Assembly (NCBI GenBank): GCA_047495785.1
Contig: JBLDXI010000042.1
Coordinates: 3,844,001 to 3,908,000 of the forward strand
Direction: 5' to 3'
Length of the DNA: 64,000 bases
Source: Lepidodermella squamata
Taxonomy: Eukaryota; Gastrotricha
Positions within the stretch are counted from its first letter, which is position 1. Each line of letters begins with the position of its first letter. Of this stretch, positions 25,624 through 34,624 are shown in pieces. The notes under the pieces are model-generated. The model searched no databases. It had not been told where the DNA came from and worked only from the letters and a program-made list of their open reading frames with translations. Made by a program: the position numbers and the translations under genes.

Positions 25624-25916
25624 ATGGGAACTCCTATTGGAGCCGAAGAGGTATGATTCAGCTTTTCAAAATAATCCATAATTACCACCTAATATTATTT
25701 ATAGGTATTCATTGTATTCGTGTCAATAATCGTATTACTCATGCTGGCCGGAATTGGTAATATTTGTAGTATAACTTTCCTCGATTATTTAATTTTTTAA
25801 TTTTAGGTGCTTACGTATGCATACAATTTGGACCCTGCGGGCCGAAATACCCCGATCAAACCATCGACAGATCAGCGCCTTTCTACGACCCTGGGCCTAT
25901 TATAGAAAAGTTCTAA
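25624..25916 (+). CDS. Tiny three-exon single-pass membrane protein (62 aa)
   Basis: Exons 25624-25650, 25705-25756 and 25807-25916, separated by 54-bp and 50-bp introns (GTATGA...TTATAG; GTAATA...TTTTAG) with agreeing phases. A short N-terminus (MGTPIGAEE) precedes one transmembrane helix encoded almost exactly by exon 2 (residues 10-26, VFIVFVSIIVLLMLAGI). The exon-3 tail is Cys- and Pro-containing (FGPCGPKYPDQ, APFYDPGP). There is no signal peptide ahead of the helix, so it is probably a small integral membrane or tail-anchored protein. No family is recognised. Ordinary ORF finding misses it because no exon exceeds 110 nt. Its reality rests on two splice-consistent mini-introns and codon-like composition. 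Confidence 0.7.
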
Positions 25917-26339
25917 ACAAATCAATGCATCAAAGCCATTTATTCAGTCACCTTGTGCCAGCTTAAAAAAATTCTTCTATTTAGCACTTTTTAATACCGA
26001 TTTTTCGGCCGGCGATCGGGTGTTTGTAACATGACGTGCCCGCCAAAACTGCGTTTTGTAAAATTCAAATAAAAACAGAGGATTGATGACAATTTTTCTG
26101 TCATTTTTTCCATGGGTCGTACATTTAGGTTCAAGGCGAAACCAAAATTGCCTGTTGCAGAACCAAATTTTACATTATACTCAATTCTCCCATAAGTGAC
26201 TTTTCTAAAATTTTTGGAATTAAACAACAATTATTTAGCTATTATTTAAAAATCCAGATAAATAACGTTGGAATTCCCGTGATTTTCTGTATGAGGCCTG
26301 GCCCTACTTATAGAACCCGACAGTCATAACAAATAAAAT

Positions 26340-26520
26340 GGGTTCTTTTACCGGAACCAAATTTTCCTGTAAGAACCAAATTTTGGAATTGTTAATGGGC
26401 CCTATAACTACTTTTCGCAACTTCAAAGGTTGCCATGGTTGACCATGCAAAATCTAATTCTAATTAAATAGTCATTAATTTCATTGCGAAATTCTGCGTA
26501 AGGCGCAGTGTTCAATTCTG
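26340..26520 (+). repeat. Dispersed GGTTCC-type repeat, copy 1
   Basis: The 17-mer AACCAAATTTTGGAATT here recurs inverted at 41360-41376. Both copies continue with (G/T)T(T/C)AATGGGC, ACTTTTCG and AAATTCTG..TAAGGCGCA in the same order. A weaker third copy is near 48630-48730. Confidence 0.55.
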
Positions 26521-27321
26521 AAATCGTGATTTGCCTCAAATTCCTAACTCTTTTTATATTTTGGTTCCGCTACAGCAAACTTGTTTCCGGTAAAATATAT
26601 TCTGAAAAAAGTATTCGAAAATGGCACCTTTCATAAGTTTGCCATTTCGTTCCGCTACAGTCAATTTATATTCCGCAACAGGCAAATGTGGTTCCAGTGG
26701 AAGATATTCCTTTTCTCACCTTCAACAATAGACAAAATTTGTTCGTTCATCTTTTATTTTTTCTCAATATAATAATAATAATTATAATACGTATAATATG
26801 AATTTTAGCTGTATTTTTTCGTCGCGCTCGTTCTTCACAAAATTTCGAAGCATACTGCAACAGGCTGATTGATACGCACAAAAACGAGAAGAATAGTAAG
26901 TAGTGGACACAACGGTTTGTTTGCTTTTTTATTCAAGAATCGATTGCACGACCGAGACGGCCTTTTACAGAAGCGCACAACACTAGGCAATTAAGGTGGA
27001 CGACATCACTTGTACACCGTAAAAAGGGTCACAGACTCTGGTTAATCAAGCTCATATGGAATAGAATAATAGCTAAAACACCTCGACGAGTGAGAAAAAA
27101 TTATTTTCGGTCTAATTTTTTTGTTTGCAGCACAGAAGTTAGGTACACAATTTTTCGTCAATCACAAATGACACATTCATTTTTTTTCGCAAAAATTCAA
27201 TAAGAAAAAAACGGAAAGATACCAGGCATGCTAGAATGTGCGTAACTTTTTTCCCCGAGTAATTTTTTCCAGTCGAAAACTGTAGAATAAAGCGTATAAA
27301 CATTCGATTTTTTTCGGCTAA

Positions 27322-27327
27322 TTTATT
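27322..27327 (-). terminator. Poly(A) signal of AP-2 mu
   Basis: AATAAA on the minus strand about 50 nt after the TAG at 27376. Confidence 0.5.
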
Positions 27328-27375
27328 GATAACATATAACGGCAATTTCAGGAACTTTTCATCCGAGTCGCGCAA

Positions 27376-30300
27376 CTAGCACCTTGTCTCGTAGATGCCG
27401 CTGCGGCCGATGTAGCGCACCCACTTGACGACGTCGTGATCGCTGTAGTTGAGCTTGGGCTCGAACACCTTGAGGTAGCGCACCTTGAAGCCGGAGGGCG
27501 CGAACGGCACTTCGAAGGACATGCTGATGGGCGGGCGGTTCCACTTCTTCTTGTCGCCGACGGCCAACAGGTCGATTTCCGCCGACAGCTGGCACTCTTT
27601 CATGCCCGCCATGCGCTTGATTCTAAAACACAAACACACGCCCGTTAAAAAGTTACAAAAACCAAAAAATTAGACAACAATCGATTTTTCACGAATCTCA
27701 AAAAATTGAAGAATAAAAGAGATATTACTCAAATTTTAGGCATTAAGGAGGCTCTGACTGAGCAAAACTCGACTATTTCACTACAACCCACAACTCATTT
27801 GCTTCTGATAGGTTACTCAAAGGGAGAAATAGCCGATATGGTAACTCTTTTCCTTGAAAACCAACGACCTATTCATTTCGAAAAAGTCATCCAAGCTGGT
27901 ATATTCAATCGGAAACGATTCCAAAGCTTTCATACAGTGAAACGGCACTAGCCCACTACACGCAGATCATCTGGTAAGTTCAACGGCGGACCGGAGAAAT
28001 GGCGGTTTGAAACACTCTTCGGAGGCTAATCTCGATCTTACTTGAAGGAAAATGCGATTTGTTCATTCTTATTAGCTATTTTGAATTAGCCAACTACCAC
28101 AATAATCCAGCTTCTAGCCATTCATTCGTCATAAAACACGCGAGCCAATCAGCTCATCATTGAAGTTGAAGTCGATTTCGATGACGGTACGTTTCGGATG
28201 CCGGCCGTAGCTGATTCCGAGATCGCCGACGTGTATTGGGTCATTGGGCACAACATCAGGGAGATCATTCCCGTGCCTGACTGAGTCGATCCTGCTGAGG
28301 AAGCTGAAAAAGCCCGTTTGGCTGCTGAGAAGCGTGCGATTGAAGCTGCCCGCAAAGCAGCGTTCGACAGTATCCCGGACCTCCCAATCTTCGACGAATA
28401 AGATCTTTGACGAAGACGTGTGAATAATAACTGAACCGCTCTTTCTCACAATAAACATTTTCGGCCGATTTGTTGTTCATTTGTTCTATTACTGGTCTTT
28501 CAATTAATGTTACAACACCGCCTGCCGCCACTCCAGCCCGGCGACAATGCGTTAATTCCGATACCCGAGCTCGATCGATGTCCTGTGGACCCTCGAAATG
28601 AAGCCGGCGTGGTTATTGAAGTCACAGACCGCGGTCACTACTTTCTCGGCACTCCACATGGCCACTTAGATCGCCATTTCCTGAGGCAAGAAGTTACGAA
28701 AACGGACTTGGTCACCCTGCGGCCGGATCAAGTCCCCGAGAAACAAATCATCGGCAATTCTATCGCGACCCCGCAACAATTCGGCTGCTGACGCTGGTAA
28801 GAAGGTACAGAAGGGCTGCAAGTGCAAACTAGATTGCGAAACGGGACACTGCTTTCGCTTTATTTCGCTCACGTGATACAATTTTTGACTTAACAAAATT
28901 GTATCTTATTTTTCTCAAAATTGTTTAAAAAATCTCGATTTCACTGGTGCATTTTTTTTATAAAATCTGATCACAGTTGTTTTGTTGCGCCCATGCATTT
29001 GCTATCACTTCTAAAATTATTTTCTGTCGTGGTCGATTTCGGACTGATTGTAACAGAAACATAACTCTTCCAATCTCCGCACGTCCATGAATGGCGTTGA
29101 AATCTTTTTTTCTCAACTTCTAGCTATCTCTCTAAATATCTTTTCCTCGAGTCAACTCACATACAACAATAGAATATGGAATCCGATAATCGATTGTGAG
29201 GACTATGCCAATTTCTTTATTTGCACAGCGAAAATTGTCTACAACGGAACATTTTGAGAGGCTCGATACGAAATTGTAGATTGTAGGCTTCACTTACTTA
29301 TTTTATGGTCTAAATCGGACTCAAAAATCGGTCCGGTTTAGACCATAAAATCAACATGTGAAATTTGAAGTCAGATTTAGGCATGAAAAGGTCCATTCTA
29401 GTATTTTCAGTATTTTTCCCGACAAGAGACATCTTAAAATTTGAAAAATCGGCTGATCTTCCCTAACCTAGCTATATATTTCAATTATTTTTTATGAAAA
29501 TTTAAACATTTCAGAAATTAAAATGACTAGGCAGCTGGTAAAATCTAGAATTTTTTCATTATATTTTCGAACCCAGACTCGCTCAAAACCGGAGCGTTTT
29601 TCCCGGCACAGTCATAGAAACCGAATATTATTTTAGTAACCAGCGACTTACTTCCATAGAATGGCGTTATCCGAGGCCTTGTAGCGCGCCTTGCCCTTCA
29701 TGCACAACACCTGGCAGCCGCTCGTGTTCGGCGGCGTCGGAATGCGAACCTCAATCTTCTGCGCCAGCAATTGCGGCTTGAAGTTGGACTTGAGTACAAT
29801 TTTCACCTCCATCTTCTGTCGCCCGATCTCGCGAACGAGCGGCAAAATGCGGAACGGCAGGCTGATGTCCTTTGTCGTGCGGTAGCGCATCAGTTCGAAC
29901 TCGCCATCAGGCGGCACAAAGCTGATCGAGTGTTCGGCTTCGAATTTGCTCAGTTTCACGCACTGGTGGAATTGGCAATCGTCGATGACAATGGCATTCC
30001 GCGACTTGCTCATATCATCTGACATTTGCTTGCCCTTCGCCTCCATGATGACCTTGTCGTTGATGCCAAACTTGCACTCGGGCATACCGCTCAAATACGA
30101 CTTCATCACGACCTGAAAAATTAGGAAAAAATCGATAATTCAAATCGATCAAAATAGAAATTTCCCAACTATAATAAACTATTAAGGAGGATTTTGTAAA
30201 TTTTAGTATCAAAAACTCATTTCCATCACAAAATTGAAGTCAAAATTTCAAATCAAGAGCTTATTTTTGTGTCAAATGTTACCTTAAATTTGATTCAAAT

Positions 30301-30984
30301 TCGAAATTCTGAAACTTTTTCTAATTTTTAGGCTAGATTTTCCAACTTTTTCCAACTTGGGTAGGGTTAGATTTGATTTAAGCTCACCTTTCCAGCAACA
30401 TGGCAGCTCAGCACTTGACCCTGAGGCGACATGAGTAGGTTGACGTATTCGATAACATCGAGGAAGAGCTCGTTACGGCGGTATTTGATACCCTCACGAC
30501 GCCAGCCAATCTGCCCAGTCACTTGACTAGTCAACTGAGACGCCGGCTCCTTACCAGCTGTCTGCGCCCGGATGCCCTGCTGCATGATAAACGACTTCAA
30601 ACTGCCGGCTTCGGTCGTTTGCGGGTAGCCATAGTCAAGGACTTCGTCCAGAATTTCGTAAATGAGAACGAAATTGTTTTTGATATTGTCCTCGGAGAGT
30701 TTGCCGAAATACGCGGCCATGACTTCCATCATTTTGTACATGAATTCGAAAACAAGGGCTGCGTTGATGTTTTGCCGCGTGACGGCGCACAGCCAAATAT
30801 TCGACCGTTTAATGTGGAAAAACGACGTCCGAGAAATGTTCATGACAGGCGAGCGAACTTGCTGGCGGGCATGGATGACGTTGACTCGAAACGCATCGAC
30901 CGCATTCCTGCCAATATCGTCGCGATAGATTCGAGAAATCAACACCTCGCCCTTGTGGTTGTATATAAAAACACCACCAATCAT
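27376..30984 (-). CDS. AP2M1: AP-2 complex subunit mu
   Basis: Medium subunit of the AP-2 clathrin adaptor; it binds YxxΦ cargo and PI(4,5)P2 at the plasma membrane. Exons 30984-30388, 30112-29652, 27622-27376 give 434 aa, essentially the family length, and it aligns end to end with animal AP2M1. Seen: N-terminal longin-like domain (1-140); the AAK1-site Thr156 in [11 protein letters not shown]; cargo-pocket residues Phe174 and Asp176 in ELFLDV; the mu-homology domain to the C-terminal RSGIYETRC. Residue choices such as IEYVNLLM and DDCQFHQC resemble ecdysozoan orthologues. Intron 1 is 275 bp; intron 2 is 2,029 bp and hosts a decayed mobile element. The gene lies 428 bp downstream of the DPF gene on the same strand. 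Confidence 0.98.
28136..28855 (+). mobile_element. Decayed integrase-type element (KRBA2-like C-terminal region)
   Basis: Antisense within AP-2 mu intron 2. A plus-strand frame at 28507-28788 reads [17 protein letters not shown]...[12 protein letters not shown]...[10 protein letters not shown]. This resembles the region after the integrase core in proteins often auto-named KRAB-A domain-containing 2-like. Just past it, in another frame, a Cys-rich tail ([14 protein letters not shown]) continues the match, so the copy is frameshifted. Upstream, 28136-28400 is an open stretch broken by a TGA at about 28291. Family assignment is from memory of the motif pattern; coding decay is seen directly. 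Confidence 0.5.
29300..29351. repeat. Inverted repeat/hairpin in AP-2 mu intron 2
   Basis: 20-bp arms 29301-29320 (TTTTATGGTCTAAATCGGAC) and 29331-29350 differ at one position and flank a 10-nt loop. The outermost A/T pair extends the stem by one base. Confidence 0.8.
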
Positions 30985-31412
30985 TTTTCAATAAATAAAA
31001 AATGATCTAAAAAATCGAGTCAATTTTAGAATAAGTCTGACTTTTGAATATTTAATTGCAAGACAACATCTACCGTTATTTGCACTATATATATAATTTT
31101 GTATGATTGGTGAGCATCCATTCAGTCGTCGTCATATGTTTTTTGCAGCTGAGATTCTTGCCTAATACACGACAGAAAAATTGTAGCCATAAAATTCGCA
31201 GTGAGCATATTATTACAATTAGTGTTAAAAATGACAAGCAAAAAAGACAGAATTTTCCAGATATTTACAACACGAGGAATGAAGAACGCGCACGAGAACA
31301 AATACAAAATAAGATGATGGTGGGACCTCAAATGAAAACAAATAATTTCTGTTTGGCCAAGATGTAGAAAGATTCGGTTTTCAAGTGGGGCTAGGTCCAG
31401 ATTAGACACAAC
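30985..31412. other. Intercistronic region DPF to AP-2 mu
   Basis: 428 bp between the DPF stop and the AP-2 mu start, both minus strand. A strong acceptor-like CGATTTTTTAG ends at 31007, 22 nt before the AP-2 mu ATG. No canonical AATAAA for DPF was found here. Confidence 0.5.
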
Positions 31413-32630
31413 TCATGACGCGCCTTCCGTCGCCGGATCCTCGCTCTCCTTCTTCGGCCCATCCACTTGGTCCTGACTTGCTGATGACGGCCGATCACCG
31501 CTATTACGCGCCTCACTGCCGTCGGTATTGCTTGATCTTGATGCGTTATCAGCAGCCTCAGAGATTTGGCGGGATGCAGATGATGATGGTCGATTCACTG
31601 CGGCTTTCGAAGATGCCGCATTTTCGTTGAATTCGCTTAGGCACAGTCGGCAACTCCAACTACCCTCTGGCGGCTCAGAAATCGGCGGGTCAAGGCAGTA
31701 CATGTGGTAACCACGGTCACAGTCGTCGCAAAACAAGAGGACATCGTCATTTTCTGATGTGCCGCAAATGGCGCAAGTTTTACAGTCGATGCATTGCCAT
31801 TTGTACTTTTTAACGCTAATCAACATGTTATCGGTAAATTGAAGGCAAGTTGGATGGCCGCCTTTGCCGCAATCTGAGCAAACAATCAATTCTTCGGGTT
31901 TGCCAGTCTTTTGACTATTGAGAACTTCAACCCGGCATACGTCACAAATATTAGATGGCAACCGAGGACGCACAAACTCGGTAGGAGGCGGAGGTGCGGC
32001 TGCCACTGGAGCTGGATGAGCTTTCATCAAATGGTAATGGAGGCCTGGCTTTGTTTTGTAACCCAAACCACAAGTGTCGCAGATGAATGGCTTCATTGCG
32101 TCCTCATCTGTTACCTGGCGCCTTCCGCCACTTCTCCGAGCTGCATATGGAGCGCCTGTCGAAGGAGAAACGCCGGCTTTCCTGCGACGCTTCTTGTAAC
32201 TTTCGTCGTAATAATCATCCTCCTCGTCTTCGTCTTCGTTAAATTCATCTTCGCCATGCAAGAAGCTGTCTAACTCTGCCTGGGACCAGTTAACGTTAGA
32301 ATTAGCCCCTTCGGCTGCTCCAGCTCTACCTGAAGCCTCCAAGTCATTAGTCGCGTCTACACCATTACTCCCAGTGGCGGCTTCCTCGGATGCAACAGGC
32401 CGTGCTTTTCTTATCCACTTCCAGCGAGGAGCAGGATAAGAGTAAACCTGATCCATTCGCACCCCCGGAAAGCGTTCAGATTCTTTGTGCCACAAATGCC
32501 TATTGTCGGTTTGGGTGACACCCGTCTGAGCGTCATAAAATGGTAGTCGATCAGATCGGTCTCGCAGCAGCATCCCATTCCACCTAGATGCATTATCCAT
32601 CATGTCCAAGTATGTTTGTTCCGCATCCAT
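31413..32630 (-). CDS. DPF: d4-family zinc/double-PHD-finger protein (requiem/DPF, BAF45-type)
   Basis: Chromatin reader of the SWI/SNF (BAF) complex; the double PHD finger recognises acylated histone H3. A single 405-codon frame. Seen: N-terminal requiem domain (1-72; RLPFYDAQTGVTQ, QVYSYPAPRWKW), acidic linker with a basic patch (127-152), one Krüppel-type C2H2 finger (183-205, FICDTCG...HYHLMKAH), PHD1 (229-286) and PHD2 (286-330, CAICGTSENDD...FCDDCDRGYHMYC). The Ser-rich acidic tail is longer than in vertebrate DPF2. The ATG directly follows TTGTTCTCAG, so the start is either trans-spliced at the ATG or preceded by an unseen 5' exon; vertebrate proteins have about 12 more N-terminal residues. 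Confidence 0.95.
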   Translation of the reverse strand: MDAEQTYLDMMDNASRWNGMLLRDRSDRLPFYDAQTGVTQTDNRHLWHKESERFPGVRMDQVYSYPAPRWKWIRKARPVASEEAATGSNGVDATNDLEASGRAGAAEGANSNVNWSQAELDSFLHGEDEFNEDEDEEDDYYDESYKKRRRKAGVSPSTGAPYAARRSGGRRQVTDEDAMKPFICDTCGLGYKTKPGLHYHLMKAHPAPVAAAPPPPTEFVRPRLPSNICDVCRVEVLNSQKTGKPEELIVCSDCGKGGHPTCLQFTDNMLISVKKYKWQCIDCKTCAICGTSENDDVLLFCDDCDRGYHMYCLDPPISEPPEGSWSCRLCLSEFNENAASSKAAVNRPSSSASRQISEAADNASRSSNTDGSEARNSGDRPSSASQDQVDGPKKESEDPATEGAS

Positions 32631-33951
32631 CTGAGAACAAGTCAACAGAAAAATCTAAAAACAAATGATACAATAGGCTTGATTAGAGAGTTCGTAAACA
32701 GTCAAGATTGAAAGTTCCCGGGTCACCGGTCACCGGCATTTGGAGTGCGGAGTTGAGTATCCACTCAGTATGATTCGGTGCAGTCGATGACCAAAGACAA
32801 CCGGCTCTCAAACACAACTGGTTCAACTTCTAAATGACGACGACCCCAAGAAACCACTAAATTGCCATTCTTATCAGGGAAGTAGTAGCTAGTAGTGTGT
32901 AGTAGTTTAGAAATCGAAAAACGAACATGTTGGGCAAGCAATTCCGTCTACCGAGGTTTCAAATTATGTAGGCGGTAGCTTAGATAATCCTGAATAGAAG
33001 GCTCATACGCTCAATACTTTGAGTAGGGTTACATTTATGTATATCCTGACAGCGACCGTTTTTACAACTCAAACTTAAACCACGTCATACGTCATATTGT
33101 GTCGCGTGACGCTCAGAATGCCGCTCAGAAGCGGGATACGCCACTGGGAAATGGGAGGCATGGGACATGAGAGACACCACAAGAAACGAGTGGGGGTGAA
33201 GATTGGGGTCCAAGAGCAAAGAGCATGCAAAATAAGGGTTGCTCCTCAAACCTCTACTTTCTACTTCCATCATTCATTTTCACGTTCGGCTCGGCGCTGC
33301 TTTATTCTCTAAACGGTGGTTTTCCCGCAAACTCTTTCGCTTTGATACCCCCTATTCGTAATTATTTGAGTTTGTAAATTATTATTGATAACGGAGAAAT
33401 CAATCTAAAAATAATGAATTACATATTTTGGAAATTATTATATTTAGGTATTTTCAAGAATAAATGAAGATTTTCGTATTTAATCCGACTGACCAACGAT
33501 CGAGTCGATCATCTGGGCGGATCGCGGGTTTGGAGCACCCGTGATTGTGGACCGTGTCCTGTTTTGTGTTTTGTGATACCTTGCTGCTTGCCTGTTAATT
33601 CATCCCTCAACCCTCAAGTCACGCAGCGTACGTTTCTAATAATCAAGCCAATCGTAGAGAATCGTAGAGATAACCCTTTTAGGGGTTATCTCTACGATTG
33701 GCTCTATCTACGATTATCTCTACGATCTCGATCAACGCTGGGCGCTGAGTGCAACTACCATTTTGAGTAGAGTTGTTTTCTAATGCCGGGCGCCGTTCTC
33801 TAACCAATTTGTCTTTTCTGAAAGCTGCGCGCCGCTATTCACTATTGCCGTCTCCTATTGGCTCTTGGCGAATCAATTCTTCTTCTTGCCTTTGTTGTGT
33901 CAGTATCTCATAACTTTTGGTTCATATGTAGATTTTATTCAACATTTAACG
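32631..33951. other. Divergent intergenic region, DPF (-) / COX6C (+)
   Basis: Presumably holds both promoters. CCAAT-type boxes (ATTGG) occur near 33695 and 33856. A hairpin lies at 33660-33699. On the minus strand 32767-32890 is open and codon-like (...FPDKNGNLVVSWGRRH...) without an assignable family. Confidence 0.45.
33660..33699. repeat. Perfect 17-bp hairpin with repeated ATCGTAGAGA
   Basis: Arms 33660-33676 and 33683-33699 are exact inverse complements around a 6-nt TTTTAG loop. The unit ATCGTAGAGA also occurs at 33651-33660, and its inverse at 33706-33725, giving alternative pairings. About 255 bp upstream of the COX6C ATG. Confidence 0.85.
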
Positions 33952-34203
33952 ATGTCCGTCGCAAGGCCAGTTTTGCGCGACTTGCACAACAGCTACTCCA
34001 AGCTGACGATGATTATCGGACTTGGCGGTGGCGTCATCGCCGGCGCTGCTTGGTGGTTTTTACACGCCGCTCCTAAGCGCAACGCCATTCAAGACTTTTA
34101 CAAGAACTACGATGCCGATAAGGCTTTCGATCAAATGGTGAAAGCTGGTCTGTTTCAGTCAGTCAACAAAGACGGCTCGATCAACGCTGAAAAGTACCAA
34201 TAA
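33952..34203 (+). CDS. COX6C: Cytochrome c oxidase subunit 6C
   Basis: Small nuclear-encoded subunit of respiratory complex IV in the mitochondrial inner membrane. An uninterrupted 83-codon frame, close to the family length. Seen: a single transmembrane helix (residues 19-37, LTMIIGLGGGVIAGAAWWF), then the family signature FYKNYDADKAF and KAGLFQSV, matching FYRNYDVMKDF...KAGIFQSV of vertebrate COX6C. A short C-terminal extension (NKDGSINAEKYQ) follows. There is no cleaved presequence, as usual for this subunit. AATAAA at 34523-34528 lies just before the RSF1 gene on the same strand. Confidence 0.93.
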   Translation: MSVARPVLRDLHNSYSKLTMIIGLGGGVIAGAAWWFLHAAPKRNAIQDFYKNYDADKAFDQMVKAGLFQSVNKDGSINAEKYQ

Positions 34204-34624
34204 TCGTCTGAACCGGTTTTAGTGGCTGCAGACAAACATATTTAAGATGTCAAATCAAATAATCGGGAAATAATTACGCTAATTAGTTGATTTTGTGATG
34301 GAAGCAAAGAAATACCGTATGTTAGGTCATCGCCACTTGAAATTTTCTAGTTTTCACTCTCTGACTTACTGCCCTAGAGTACTCTTGCATCTCCTTCGAC
34401 TGCTAAACTTGTCAATATTGCCATCGGTTGACAAAAAGCGACTTGTTGTGTCATTAATAATTAGATGCGTAATTAAAATTTGAAGGAAAGTAAACATGCA
34501 CCAGCCCCGAAATTTCCCGTGAAATAAAAGTTATTACGAGTTACTTATGCTTCATTTCTTAGATTTTAGCTATTATGTATCGCACAATTTTTGACCAACT
34601 CATTTGACTCTTCCCCTATCTTCA
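34204..34624 (+). promoter_or_regulatory. COX6C 3' region and RSF1 leader (possible operon junction)
   Basis: AATAAA at 34523-34528 is followed 34-41 nt later by two acceptor-like AGs (TTTCTTAG ending 34562, ATTTTAG ending 34569). The RSF1 ATG follows at 34625, with a 10-codon uORF starting at 34575. The spacing resembles a polycistronic junction resolved by trans-splicing; a monocistronic 5'-UTR intron is the alternative. Confidence 0.4.

Larger units (their letters stand above)
25917..27375. other. Intergenic region with dispersed repeat
   Basis: Between the 62-aa membrane protein and the 3' end of AP-2 mu. 26340-26520 belongs to a dispersed repeat. TTTATT at 27322-27327 is a minus-strand AATAAA about 50 nt after the AP-2 mu stop. 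Confidence 0.5.
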
